DNA from: Endozoicomonas elysicola
GTDB lineage: Bacteria > Pseudomonadota > Gammaproteobacteria > Pseudomonadales > Endozoicomonadaceae
Assembly: GCF_000710775.1 (NCBI RefSeq)
Contig: NZ_JOJP01000001.1
Span: 1,021,400-1,085,399, forward strand
Reading direction: 5' to 3'
Length of the DNA stretch: 64,000 bases
The notes beneath the pieces were generated by a model. The model worked only from the letters and a program-made list of their open reading frames with translations, ran no database searches and was not told where the DNA came from. The position numbers and the translations under genes were made by a program. Positions 1-8,958 of this stretch are shown here, piece after piece. Each line of letters opens with the position of its first letter. Positions within the stretch are counted from its first letter, which is position 1.

Positions 1-788
1 TGGTTAGGCCTCCAGGCCATGGTGCCCGAGGAAAACAGGATATAGGTATCACCCATTTTAACAATACCGGGTGCTTCTCTCTGTTCTTTGTGCACTGTTT
101 CAACAGGGAAGTCGTAGACCAGTTTTTGGATATTTCTAAAATCCGGGGTCATTTCAAAAATTTTCAGACGACGCATGATCTGACCTTCAGTCAGTACGCC
201 CATCTCGCCATCTTTCAACTCGCCAATAGAAGAGAGAACGTAGTAACCCTTGCCATTTTCGTCAGCATAGAGGGCATTATCTCCAGCATAGTGAGCAACT
301 CTGTCAGCTGTTGGAAAAAAAACAGATTCAACGTGATAGTCACCACAAGGAGTTTCACTGCTGGCAACACCGGCTCTCATATTGGGCTCAATGCCTCCGG
401 GTCTGCGGTACTTGAACCACATAACAAAACTGTCGGTTAACTGGTTATAAATAACTTTTGGCCGGGCAATAATGACATCGGAAGGCAGCTCAGTATTTCT
501 TTTACTGGTCATTACCTGGTTTTCAAATGTCCAGGTGGTGAGGTCATTGGATGAGTAGCAATTAAGGGCATTAAACAGGTTGCTGTTTTGGGTTCGATCC
601 TGACCAATCCAGTAATATGTTTCTTCAGCTTGAAACAGGGTGCCACCGTGGGCATTAATCAGTTTCCCGTTGGTATCAAGCCAGTCTTTGCCTGATTCGA
701 TGGGTTTCAGATCCGCGATAGCTGATGATGTCAGCAAACCAAAAACAACAGCAGATGCAACCCTGATAAGATATTTCTTACCTGACAT
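1..788 (-). CDS. secreted GH43-like glycoside hydrolase, partial (C-terminus outside window)
   Basis: An uninterrupted reading frame runs from an ATG at 788 off the left edge, so the C-terminus is missing. Residues 1-23 are a signal peptide ending Ala-Ile-Ala. The rest is a close paralog of the gene at 4016-5098, sharing the HGG...YYWIGQDRT segment, the CYSS.DL.TW blade, VIIARPKVIYN and the REAP segment followed by SSGT.AWRPN. This five-bladed propeller pattern fits family GH43, most like the exo-beta-1,3-galactanase-type subfamily (GH43_24) in which the Glu of RE(A/G)P is the likely acid. The subfamily is recalled, not searched. It is the most distal gene of the minus-strand operon, 64 bp after the porin stop with a hairpin between. 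Confidence 0.75.
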   Translation of the reverse strand, partial: MSGKKYLIRVASAVVFGLLTSSAIADLKPIESGKDWLDTNGKLINAHGGTLFQAEETYYWIGQDRTQNSNLFNALNCYSSNDLTTWTFENQVMTSKRNTELPSDVIIARPKVIYNQLTDSFVMWFKYRRPGGIEPNMRAGVASSETPCGDYHVESVFFPTADRVAHYAGDNALYADENGKGYYVLSSIGELKDGEMGVLTEGQIMRRLKIFEMTPDFRNIQKLVYDFPVETVHKEQREAPGIVKMGDTYILFSSGTMAWRPN

Positions 789-820
789 AAGAACACTCAA
801 CTCGTTTTACCGTAAATGGA

Positions 821-841
821 AACCCTGACTTTGTCAGGGTT
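821..841. terminator. intergenic hairpin between porin and distal GH43-like gene
   Basis: AACCCTGAC and GTCAGGGTT form a perfect 9-bp stem with a 3-nt loop. It lies between the porin stop and the next start on the minus strand. On the minus strand only a short T-run follows, so it may be a partial terminator or an mRNA-stabilising stem that sets differential expression within the operon. Confidence 0.5.
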
Positions 842-852
842 TTATAGAGTGG

Positions 853-1788
853 TTATTTGAAGGAGTAACGGAAACTCAATCCGTAATACATGTAGTACTT
901 TTCCGGATTGGTCGCATCTTCGTTATTCCAGGTTTTGACGTCAGCTTCTTCCATATAGATTTCAGGCAGGATGGACAGTTGTTTGCTCAGTTTATAGGTG
1001 GCCAGCATACCGTAACGGTTTCGTTTCTGATTTCTTTCATTACCGACACCGTCGGTTTGATTCTGGGTTAAATCAATACGGGTATAGGGTTCCAATGTTA
1101 AATCATTCAATCGATGGCGATAGTAGAGACGCAGCTGTAAGGAATCACTTTCTTTATTGCTGAAGGCACGGCTCTCATATTCCTTACTAAACATCTCATG
1201 ATATAAAGAAACCGTCACTCGTTGACTGGATGAAAGAGAGTGGCCCAGTTTCAGTTCAAGCTCATGGGTATAATCATCGTAACTGGTCCGTAGTTTTTTA
1301 TCGACGCCATCATCACGGAATCGTCCATGGCTTCTTGTGGGCGCCATCCAGCCTGCGAGATTAATTGAGGTACTTTTGCTGAAATCATATCGAAGGCCCG
1401 GGTAGAAGCGATACTCCATAGAGCGCGTATTGCCTTCATAAATCTGGTGCCGAAAACCCACTTTTGGTGCCCAGGTAAATTGACCCAAAGTCCATTGATA
1501 GCCTACGGCTAACGTCTGACGTGAGCGATTATTCCAGCTTCGTTGCTCTGGCAGATCCATATGACGGTAGTCAATCTTGGCGATGACCTGTAGAGGTGAC
1601 CCTTCTATTGGATTCAGATTGAATGATACATAGGGCATCTGGTAGCTGTCGCTTTTGTAGGGTTCATTAAAGTCCCTGAACTCCGTACCTATCTGAACAT
1701 TACCCGCCAACGCACTGGTTGATAGGGCCATTAAGATAAGGCTGCTGGATGTGTATCTTTTAATCCCGGATAGATTAATGGCAGTCAT
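853..1788 (-). CDS. OmpG-like monomeric outer-membrane porin
   Basis: 311 residues with an N-terminal signal peptide ending around Ser-Ala-Leu-Ala (residue 28). Alternating beta-strand sequence follows, ending in the outer-membrane consensus YGLSFRYSFK with terminal aromatic residues. Length (about 283 mature residues) and strand pattern, including the YTRIDL strand near residue 235 and the paired C-terminal strands, match OmpG (14-strand monomeric porin for oligosaccharides) better than trimeric porins or KdgM. A strong GGGGGAGG ribosome-binding site lies 5 nt before the ATG. It sits inside the sulfatase/GH43 operon, which suggests it passes the oligosaccharide degraded by this locus. The family call is by recognition; substrate is inferred. 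Confidence 0.75.
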   Translation of the reverse strand: MTAINLSGIKRYTSSSLILMALSTSALAGNVQIGTEFRDFNEPYKSDSYQMPYVSFNLNPIEGSPLQVIAKIDYRHMDLPEQRSWNNRSRQTLAVGYQWTLGQFTWAPKVGFRHQIYEGNTRSMEYRFYPGLRYDFSKSTSINLAGWMAPTRSHGRFRDDGVDKKLRTSYDDYTHELELKLGHSLSSSQRVTVSLYHEMFSKEYESRAFSNKESDSLQLRLYYRHRLNDLTLEPYTRIDLTQNQTDGVGNERNQKRNRYGMLATYKLSKQLSILPEIYMEEADVKTWNNEDATNPEKYYMYYGLSFRYSFK

Positions 1789-1848
1789 ACCGCCTCCCCC
1801 TATTAAAATAAAAAATAATGAATATCTGATCTGGTTGTCAGAATGGTG

Positions 1849-3921
1849 TTACTGAATCGGTCCATGGATCATGATGTCATCGTAAACGGCGACGCTTCCT
1901 GATTCTTTGGTCGCTGTACCGATTCGAATGTTGTCTATAAAGCTGGCGGCCTCTGCAAAGTGAGCGCCTCCCCATATAAGGCGATCATTCAGAAAAATAT
2001 CGTAGGTATTAGCATCGGTATTCATCACCAGCCGAAGCTTGTACCACGTGTCATTGTTGATAGAGGCGATGGCTGTTTCATTAAATCGGTTGTCGGTAAT
2101 CGCAAGCTTTCGATGCTTCACTGAATTAACAATATTGATCAGCATTTTTTTACCCGACATCAGTCGAATGTAATCTCCGCTGCCTGACGTGTTGTATTTA
2201 AATCGGAGCGTTGCTTCAACCCGTGCGCCTTTTTGTGGTGTCAATGTGTGGCTGGCTACGACACGACCGTTATTATTGTTATCCTGAAGTTGAAGAGCGC
2301 CACCAATATCGGCCTTAATGACCGAAGCGGATGTCCCTGATGAGCGAATAACCTCCCAGCCTTGAGGAAGTGTTCCGGTTTCAGGCGTATCAAAGCCTGC
2401 ATGGAGTTGAGGTGATGGACTGTACTTATTTCCCCAGATTTCAACCTCGTAAAAGCCAAAATCATTGGTCGTGCCGCTGCTATTCCCTTTGTGGTTCTCT
2501 ATAAGTGACAGTCTTAGATATTGGCCGTGTGCTTCAGGTAGGTTGATGGTCTGAAGCCAGTTTATGGAGCCGACAATGTCTTCAAAAACGGGAGTGAATG
2601 TCTGCCCATTACCCACTTCAACCTTTAACCGGGGAGTGCGCAGACTGACGTCCACCTTATTATTGTACTGATCAAATTGTTTTAGCTTAATGGCCTTGAT
2701 CCGTTGTGCTTCTCCCAGGTCAAACGTCAGGGTCTTTTTATCGGAGTGGTTGTTGTTATACCAAAAGGTCGATAAGTCATTATCCGTCAGTGCAGTAACA
2801 TCATCCTGAAAGCCCTGTAGAACCGTATTTTTTATGGATAATTGAGTGCCGTGATCCAGCTGATAGCCGGTAACAGTTCCTTTTTCTTCATCAAGGGTGA
2901 TGCGATCGTAATAGTTAGTGGCAAGATTCGTATCGGTATTAAAATACAGCGGCATCCAGATATTGCGGTTGTCTTTTCCATTCCAGGTGGCCGCATTACG
3001 TGTACCTGAAAACAGTAATGAACTGTGCCCGGAACCATTCGATGAACGAATTCGTTTTACACCGAAAACCTGAGAGTGGTAAGCGGTACTGTCACTGATA
3101 GGTATCAGATGATCCGTCCACGGCCCTTTGACGGAAGGGGCGTACGTGTATTTATGCTGATTGGGACGCCAGCCGGTTTTACCGGAAGTCATCATAAAGA
3201 GGTAACCGTTTTCACGGAAAATGGCTGGCGCTTCCCGGTGATCAATACTGTTGTCATCATTGAACCATTGAAGAGACAACAGTGGACCATTGGGTTTGAT
3301 GTCGCTGCATTCATCGTTTAATTCAAGAATATGAACAACGCCCTGCTGAGTGTCCGCCGATGCCAGGTACAGCTTGCCATCTTCAACAATTTCTCCCAGG
3401 TCACCGGATACATTGCCATAAGGCAAGTCAATGATAATGGAGTCGGTATAGCGGTCTGCCGGTGTCTTGCCACTGCCCACTACAGCGGCACGCAGCAGTT
3501 CTTTACGGGGAATGATTTTATTGTTCGAATCAATACCATGCCGCTTAGCCCAGATGGACAGGTTGCCTGTTGCCGGGCACATCAGCCATTTTACAGCAGC
3601 GAGTTTTGAACGCGTATAGTCTTCATGTTGATCTTCACCTTTATTGGTAAGATCTTCATTGCTTAATACGACCGTTGGCGTGGACCATGTGGTTTTATTA
3701 TCGGTTGAGGTAGAAATTGTAAACTTATCAAAAGCACCGGATGGGGTTTCATGAAGTTTTAACCCGTACCAGGTACCTTTTATCTGAGTGGTTTTATTAA
3801 AATCAGTAATCTGGTTGAGTGTCTTACCGTTATTTTCTATCCGTGCGATTGATACCTGACTGTGAAATGCTGACAAAATAATACAAATAATTAAGCACAG
3901 ATTCCTGCGATGAGACTTCAC
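1849..3921 (-). CDS. secreted multidomain GH43-like / F5-8C / LamG-like protein
   Basis: 690 residues from a GTG start with an AGGA ribosome-binding site 8 nt upstream. Residues 1-26 are a signal peptide ending Val-Ser-Ile-Ala. Residues about 30-360 are a GH43-like propeller with the HREAPAIF...SGKTGWRPN segment seen in the two shorter paralogs of this locus. Residues about 365-500 resemble a discoidin/F5-8 type C carbohydrate-binding domain (WYNN, the KLKQFD strand and the final FYEVEIWG strand). Residues about 505-690 resemble a concanavalin-like (LamG or 3-keto-disaccharide-hydrolase type) jelly roll ending in YDDIMI. It probably binds and trims a galactan-like glycan in the periplasm or outside the cell. 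Exact activity is not shown by sequence. Confidence 0.7.
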   Translation of the reverse strand: MKSHRRNLCLIICIILSAFHSQVSIARIENNGKTLNQITDFNKTTQIKGTWYGLKLHETPSGAFDKFTISTSTDNKTTWSTPTVVLSNEDLTNKGEDQHEDYTRSKLAAVKWLMCPATGNLSIWAKRHGIDSNNKIIPRKELLRAAVVGSGKTPADRYTDSIIIDLPYGNVSGDLGEIVEDGKLYLASADTQQGVVHILELNDECSDIKPNGPLLSLQWFNDDNSIDHREAPAIFRENGYLFMMTSGKTGWRPNQHKYTYAPSVKGPWTDHLIPISDSTAYHSQVFGVKRIRSSNGSGHSSLLFSGTRNAATWNGKDNRNIWMPLYFNTDTNLATNYYDRITLDEEKGTVTGYQLDHGTQLSIKNTVLQGFQDDVTALTDNDLSTFWYNNNHSDKKTLTFDLGEAQRIKAIKLKQFDQYNNKVDVSLRTPRLKVEVGNGQTFTPVFEDIVGSINWLQTINLPEAHGQYLRLSLIENHKGNSSGTTNDFGFYEVEIWGNKYSPSPQLHAGFDTPETGTLPQGWEVIRSSGTSASVIKADIGGALQLQDNNNNGRVVASHTLTPQKGARVEATLRFKYNTSGSGDYIRLMSGKKMLINIVNSVKHRKLAITDNRFNETAIASINNDTWYKLRLVMNTDANTYDIFLNDRLIWGGAHFAEAASFIDNIRIGTATKESGSVAVYDDIMIHGPIQ

Positions 3922-3968
3922 ATTGATGTCCTGTATCTTTTTGAGTGAATCAGTTTGTTTTTTAAATA

Positions 3969-4010
3969 AACGAGCTCTCTCAGCAGTAATAAGAAAAAGG
4001 AGAGCTCGTT
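3969..4010. terminator. intra-operon hairpin before the multidomain glycanase gene
   Basis: AACGAGCTCTC and GAGAGCTCGTT are perfect 11-bp arms separated by 20 nt, immediately after the stop of the 4016-5098 gene in transcription order. On the minus strand the stem is followed by TTATTTAAAA. It could attenuate readthrough or protect upstream mRNA ends. Confidence 0.5.
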
Positions 4011-4015
4011 ACGTA

Positions 4016-5098
4016 TTATTTGGAGCTGGCTTGCCATTCTCCTGTTTTAGTATCAATGCTCCAGCCGTCATACCACTTCATATCCAGTTGATTGTCCTTA
4101 ATTTCAATGGGCAACCAGACATAGCGGGAGTCAATCAGCTTTTTACCCACATGGCGGTCTGCACCGTAGATATAGGTGGTTTGTTCACTGCCGTAGACAG
4201 GAATGATATAAGCGGTCTGAGAGGTAAAGCCTGATGCGGGGCCGATGTTTTTCCATTCACTCCAGGGGCCCGCCATAGAGGTTGCCGTCGAGTATTTCTG
4301 CTGATTTGGCTTCCAGGACTGGGTCCCGGATGTCAGCATGACGTACTTTCCATCAATTTTTGCCAGAGCGGGTCCTTCTCGACGGGCTTTTCGGTCTGTC
4401 TCTAATGGAAAGTCATACAGCAATTCGGCAACATTGCGAAAGTCGGGGGTCAGTTTAAAGACTTTCATACGACGATCACGGGAGCCATTGACCAGCGTAC
4501 CCATCTTTCCATCTTTCAGCTCACCGATGGATGAAATTACGTAATAACCGCTTCCATCGTCGTCTACCAGCATGGCGGTATCACCAGCATAATGGGACAC
4601 GTTATCAACGGTGGGGAAGAAGATATCTTCTACGGCATAGTCACCACAGGGTTCAGAACTGCTGGCAACACCGGCTCTCATGTTTGGATCAATACCGTTT
4701 GGGTGGCGGTATTTAAACCACATTACATAGCTCTTGGTCATCTCGTTGTAGACCACTTTGGGGCGGGCAATAATAACTTCTTCAGGAAGTTCTTTATTTT
4801 TTGCGGGAGTCAGGCTGTCATTCTCCAGCGTCCATTGGGTTAAATCATCGGATGAATAACATTTTAAAGATCTGAAGGTGTTGTTGTTATGGGTCCTGTC
4901 CTGACCAATCCAGTAAAATTTTCCTTCTGCTTGGAAAACATGACCACCATGGGCTTCGATCAGGTTCCCGTTGGTATCCAGCCAGTCCTGTCCTGATTGA
5001 ATCGGCGTTATATTGGCGAGTACGCCTGAAGACGCAAGGAATAAACCGGCCATACTTATGATGGTCTTTTTGAGTATCTGATTGCTCATTGCTATCAC
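4016..5098 (-). CDS. secreted GH43-like glycoside hydrolase
   Basis: 360 residues. Either GTG at 5098 or ATG at 5089 could start it; AGGTG lies 6 nt before the GTG. An N-terminal signal peptide ends near Val-Leu-Ala. The single domain is a GH43-like propeller: HGGHVF near residue 49, WIGQDRT, CYSSDDLTQW, VIIARPKVVYN, and REGPALAKIDGKY followed by TSGTQSWKPN. These blades resemble GH43_24 exo-beta-1,3-galactanases, which use the Glu of the RE(G/A)P loop. It is 55-60 percent alike by eye to the partial gene at 1-788, a tandem-family expansion in one operon. Predicted role: releasing (sulfated) galactose units from a host or algal glycan. Confidence 0.72.
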   Translation of the reverse strand: MIAMSNQILKKTIISMAGLFLASSGVLANITPIQSGQDWLDTNGNLIEAHGGHVFQAEGKFYWIGQDRTHNNNTFRSLKCYSSDDLTQWTLENDSLTPAKNKELPEEVIIARPKVVYNEMTKSYVMWFKYRHPNGIDPNMRAGVASSSEPCGDYAVEDIFFPTVDNVSHYAGDTAMLVDDDGSGYYVISSIGELKDGKMGTLVNGSRDRRMKVFKLTPDFRNVAELLYDFPLETDRKARREGPALAKIDGKYVMLTSGTQSWKPNQQKYSTATSMAGPWSEWKNIGPASGFTSQTAYIIPVYGSEQTTYIYGADRHVGKKLIDSRYVWLPIEIKDNQLDMKWYDGWSIDTKTGEWQASSK

Positions 5099-5111
5099 GC
5101 AGCACCTGATG

Positions 5112-5206
5112 ATCAGCCAATAACTAACGGTGATTACCTTTTATCAAGGCACACATTCCCGATTACCTTCAGAAAAGTAATGGCGGGTATTAATTGATTG
5201 GCTGAT
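5112..5206. repeat. spaced inverted repeat between sulfatase and GH43-like gene
   Basis: ATCAGCCAAT at 5112-5121 and ATTGGCTGAT at 5197-5206 are perfect 10-bp arms about 75 nt apart in the 145-bp gap between the sulfatase stop and the GH43-like start. It is the third intergenic stem in this operon. Confidence 0.4.
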
Positions 5207-5243
5207 AATGTGTAATTAAAAATTTAATGAATTATGTTCGAGT

Positions 5244-6683
5244 TTATTGCACACCAAATTGTTCTTTATAATTCAGGTTAGGCTCAGGTATGCGTGCTTT
5301 AACGCTCTCTTTCCATTCCTGTAATTGCTTATAAAGCGCTTTGGTTTTTTCTGGATACTTATCCGAGATATTATGCTCCTCTGAAATATCCTCTCTCAGG
5401 TTGTAAAGTTCCAGATGTTCATCTTCGAAAAACTCAATGAGTTTCCAGTCTCCTTCACGAACGGAACAACCAGGTAGCCCGCCTTGATTACTGTAATGAG
5501 GGTAATGCCAGAAAATAGCACCTCGATCAAAGGGCTGGTCACTGGTTAATACCGGCAGAATGCTTTTACCGTCCCGGTGGTGTTCCGGCATTAATTCGAT
5601 GCCTGCTGCTTCCAGAAAGGTCGGGAAGAAATCCGTGCTGGTCATGATTTCATGGCTGATCGTGTTCGATTTTACCTTGTCTGGCCAGCGAACAATCAAG
5701 GGCTCACGGGTTCCGGCTTCGTACATCCATCCTTTGCCTTCTGCTAAAGGACTGTTACAGGTTGGGGAGCCTTCTGAGGTTGCCAGTCCGCCGTTGTCAC
5801 TGAAGAAAACAACAATGGTGTTATCTTTCTGGCCAGTGGCTTCCAGCGTATCCAGCACCCGGCCAATATTCCAGTCGACGTTTTCTACCATGGCGGCATA
5901 AGCCGGGTCACTCTGAACAATACGCCTCAGGATCTTTTCATCTTTCTTGTGATAGCAGGAGAAGTGATCGCCTTCAATAAACGGTGATGTTTGATCCCGG
6001 CCCAGCATCTGTGCTTTGTCACGATATTTCTGAACCAGCTCTTCATGGCATTCAATGGGCGTATGTACAGCATAATGCGAAAGGTGCATAAACCAGGGCT
6101 TGTCACCATGCTGCTCAATCAATGAAATGGCTTCATCGGTAATTCGGTCGGTCAGGTATTCACCATCAGGCCCTTCTTCCAGCGTTTCCAAACCATAAGG
6201 GGCAAAGAATCCATTTTTTGGATGGCCCCATTCACAGCCGCCGATATTAACGTCGAAACCCAGTTTTTCAGGAAAGCTGTCGAAACGGTCATCGCCATGT
6301 TTGCTCAGATGCCACTTGCCCACATGCCAGGTGTCATAGCCATTACCGCGCAATGCACTGGCAATGGTTGTGTAACCTGGCGACAGGTGGTCAATATAGG
6401 GAACATTCGCCAGTTTCCCTTCTGAGTAGCCACCCAGCCATTGGGTCATACCAATTCTGGCGGGATACTGACCTGTCAGAATACTGGCCCGTGTGGGTGA
6501 GCACACAGGGCAAGCCGCGTAAGCATTACTGAAACGCATGCCTTCCTGAGCCAGTCGGTCAAGACGTGGCGTTTCATAAAAATCACTGCCATAACAGCCC
6601 AGATCTCGCCAGCCAAAGTCATCCAATAGAATAAACAGGATGTTTGGTCGGGTAGTGCCTGCAGGATTGGGTTGATTACTCAT
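5244..6683 (-). CDS. cytoplasmic S1-type sulfatase
   Basis: 479 residues. The formylglycine motif C-S-P-T-R is at residues 61-65 followed by ASILTGQ. Metal ligands are D21-D22 in ILLDDFGW and the FFSDNGG segment; GKWHLSKHGDD supplies the active-site Lys/His. No signal peptide is present, so it should act in the cytoplasm on an imported sulfated sugar, and it would need a formylglycine-generating or anSME enzyme encoded elsewhere. An AAGGAC ribosome-binding site precedes the ATG, and only 9 nt separate it from the upstream symporter stop. Sulfatase identity is secure; the sulfated substrate (likely a sulfated galactose derivative) is inferred from GH43-like neighbours. Confidence 0.93.
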   Translation of the reverse strand: MSNQPNPAGTTRPNILFILLDDFGWRDLGCYGSDFYETPRLDRLAQEGMRFSNAYAACPVCSPTRASILTGQYPARIGMTQWLGGYSEGKLANVPYIDHLSPGYTTIASALRGNGYDTWHVGKWHLSKHGDDRFDSFPEKLGFDVNIGGCEWGHPKNGFFAPYGLETLEEGPDGEYLTDRITDEAISLIEQHGDKPWFMHLSHYAVHTPIECHEELVQKYRDKAQMLGRDQTSPFIEGDHFSCYHKKDEKILRRIVQSDPAYAAMVENVDWNIGRVLDTLEATGQKDNTIVVFFSDNGGLATSEGSPTCNSPLAEGKGWMYEAGTREPLIVRWPDKVKSNTISHEIMTSTDFFPTFLEAAGIELMPEHHRDGKSILPVLTSDQPFDRGAIFWHYPHYSNQGGLPGCSVREGDWKLIEFFEDEHLELYNLREDISEEHNISDKYPEKTKALYKQLQEWKESVKARIPEPNLNYKEQFGVQ

Positions 6684-6692
6684 TATCAGTCC

Positions 6693-8519
6693 TTAGTTTG
6701 CTTTAACCGGAGTAAAGGAAGTGTTTTGTTCCTGCTGCTGTGCGTAGGCCTGTTTGTCTGCCTCACTGCCAAAGTGCTTGAGGGTGTAGCGCTCATAAGC
6801 AGGCTGGAGTTTGGTATGAGACCAGAAGCAGACAGCGGCGCAGAGTCCACCGATGCTCAGGAAGTAAGTCCAGAACTGGGGAGAGACAACTCCATCGGCA
6901 TAAGCAAGACCCACATTGGAGAACACCACATACATCATGACGGCAATGGTCAGCAGGATACTGCTGGTCAGCATGGCATAGCGCCAGGGAACCATGGCAA
7001 CCTTGGGAGCATGGACATGGGTGAAGGTATTCTTACAGGGTTTGACCAGTGCCCAAATCACCAGAATGGCAACTTCAACGACAAACAGCAGGGCAAACAC
7101 ATGCATCCAGTGGATCGGCATTTTAATACCCAGTGTCTGCTCAAGACCCCATACCATCAGGTAATAGGTAATGACGTGGAAAACAATAATAAACTGTGCT
7201 GCTCGGGGGGGAATGGCCAGTCTCTTGGCGAATAAGCCCATCATCACCAGCGTTACAATCGGTACCGCAATAAAGCCGGTAAACTGTTGCAGGAAGACAA
7301 ATAAACCTTCAGGAGCGTATAACAGAGCCGGTGCAGCAAACAGAGCGGCAATTGCACAGATAATGGCAAAGACCTTGGAAACATAAATCAGTCTGCTGTC
7401 GTCGGCATCCGGATTCACAAAAGGTTTATAGATATCCAGGGCAAACATCGTCGCTGCTGAGTTCAACAGCGAATTGTAGGTTGAGAATACAGCGCCCAGC
7501 AGTACAGCAACAAACAGACCCAGCAGAGGGGCTGGTAAGGTTTTAGCCACCAGTTCCGGATACGCCAGATCCCTTGGCTCCAGACCTGGACCAAATAAAT
7601 GGAACGCAATCAGGCCCGGCAGCATCGCCATGAAGGGCACCAGCATTTTGAAAAAGCCCGCCATCAACAGTCCGCGCTGTCCTTCCTTAAGGCTTGCTGC
7701 GCCAAGTGCACGCTGAATAACGAACTGGTTGGTTCCCCAGTAGAAGGTTGCCGTCACCATCAGGCCAGTAAAGATGGCGGAGAAAGGAATAACATCCACA
7801 TCACTGCTGCCACCGATGGCGTTCAGTTTTTCGGTATGGGTGGTGGCCATGTGATAGAGCGCATCACTGATGCCGCCATCCAACTTGTCACCCAAGGCAA
7901 TCAAACCATAGATAGGAATCAAACAGCCAACAACCAGCAGGGCAACACCATTTAACGTATCGGAAATAGCAACAGCCCGAAGTCCACCGGTAATGGCGTA
8001 AACCGCACCAATAATGCCTACTACCCAGGTGACCAGCCACAACGCTTCAACCTGGCTCAGGCCTGTCATGGCTCGAATATCCAGCAGCTTCATCAGAGCA
8101 AGGGAGCCACCGTAAAGAATGGTGGGAGACCATACGAAGATATAACCGAACATCAGCAGGCCAACCACCAGACGGCGAGTGCCTTCTCCGTACCGGGACC
8201 TCAGGAAAGCAGGCATGGTAGCGAAAGCGCCACCGAGGTACATGGGCAGGAAAAGACAGGCCAGAAGAATGATGCCTCGAACAGCCCACACTTCCCAGGC
8301 CAGGGCGGTCAGGTTGCCAAAATAGACGATGCCATTCTGGCCAATAAGCTGTTCAGTCGAGATATTGGTCAGCAGCAACGACCCGGCAATAAAGACACTG
8401 CTGAGGCCATTGCCAGCGAGAAAATAACCATCAGCAGAGTCGATGGTGCCTTTGGTCTTATACCAGGAGTACCAGGCCACAAAGGCCATGAAGCCTATGC
8501 ATGTAATTACGGCAAACAT
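6693..8519 (-). CDS. SSS-family Na+/solute symporter, YidK-like
   Basis: 608 residues, about 14 hydrophobic segments. The N-terminal sequence around LLLTNISTEQLIGQNG and the GGLRAVAISD and NQFVIQRALGA segments match the sodium:solute symporter family, closest by memory to E. coli YidK, which is also encoded next to a sulfatase gene (yidJ). AGAAGG lies 10 nt before the ATG. It is the first gene of the minus-strand operon and probably imports the monosaccharide or small sulfated sugar released by the GH43-like enzymes. The final 40 residues are a soluble tail. Substrate specificity cannot be read from sequence. Confidence 0.9.
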   Translation of the reverse strand: MFAVITCIGFMAFVAWYSWYKTKGTIDSADGYFLAGNGLSSVFIAGSLLLTNISTEQLIGQNGIVYFGNLTALAWEVWAVRGIILLACLFLPMYLGGAFATMPAFLRSRYGEGTRRLVVGLLMFGYIFVWSPTILYGGSLALMKLLDIRAMTGLSQVEALWLVTWVVGIIGAVYAITGGLRAVAISDTLNGVALLVVGCLIPIYGLIALGDKLDGGISDALYHMATTHTEKLNAIGGSSDVDVIPFSAIFTGLMVTATFYWGTNQFVIQRALGAASLKEGQRGLLMAGFFKMLVPFMAMLPGLIAFHLFGPGLEPRDLAYPELVAKTLPAPLLGLFVAVLLGAVFSTYNSLLNSAATMFALDIYKPFVNPDADDSRLIYVSKVFAIICAIAALFAAPALLYAPEGLFVFLQQFTGFIAVPIVTLVMMGLFAKRLAIPPRAAQFIIVFHVITYYLMVWGLEQTLGIKMPIHWMHVFALLFVVEVAILVIWALVKPCKNTFTHVHAPKVAMVPWRYAMLTSSILLTIAVMMYVVFSNVGLAYADGVVSPQFWTYFLSIGGLCAAVCFWSHTKLQPAYERYTLKHFGSEADKQAYAQQQEQNTSFTPVKAN

Positions 8520-8686
8520 AAATCAAAAAGCCTTCTGTCTGTTGGAAATCGCTTGAGTCTGTGAGCTTGTTGTTCGTTTGTGTCATGAGCCGGGAGGAAA
8601 GTATCCGATGATCAGAGAGGGGAGAAATGCGTAAAAAACGTGAAGCCATACCTTTTTTTTATGGTTTGGTAACGGTTTTGATGGAT

Positions 8687-8713
8687 GGCCCGGAAGAATA
8701 TCTCCTCCGGGCC
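8687..8713. terminator. stem-loop in the symporter/LysR intergenic region
   Basis: GGCCCGGA (8687-8694) pairs perfectly with TCCGGGCC (8706-8713); a T-rich stretch follows on the plus strand. No gene ends just upstream on that strand, so it may be a leader structure or a relic terminator. Confidence 0.4.
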
Positions 8714-8899
8714 TTATATTATCTAGTGTCTGATGTTTTTAAAGGTGATTGGTGTTTGATTTAATCGTCACAACATGCACAAAAGTTATCATTTAAACTC
8801 TTGACGCCAATCAATAAAAAGCAACGCCCCCTAGTGGCTTAACTGTTTTAAAAATATCATCAAGCGTTGATCTAAACAGGGAACTCCATTTAGAACGAC

Positions 8900-8916
8900 A
8901 TGTTAATCTATAACAT
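8900..8916. promoter_or_regulatory. putative LysR-type operator
   Basis: ATGTTA-ATCTA-TAACAT is a 17-bp dyad located 43 bp before the divergent LysR start. Symmetry, spacing and position fit a LysR-family recognition site that could control both the regulator and the symporter/sulfatase operon. Confidence 0.5.
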
Positions 8917-8958
8917 AACTGTCGTTTATTTGTTCGATTTGGGAACTGGAAAGCAGGG

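Larger units (their letters stand above)
8520..8958. other. divergent regulatory region of the glycan operon
   Basis: A 439-bp gap between the divergent symporter and LysR genes. It holds a GGCCCGGA/TCCGGGCC hairpin (8687-8713) and a LysR-type dyad (8900-8916). No coding sequence was found. Confidence 0.6.
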
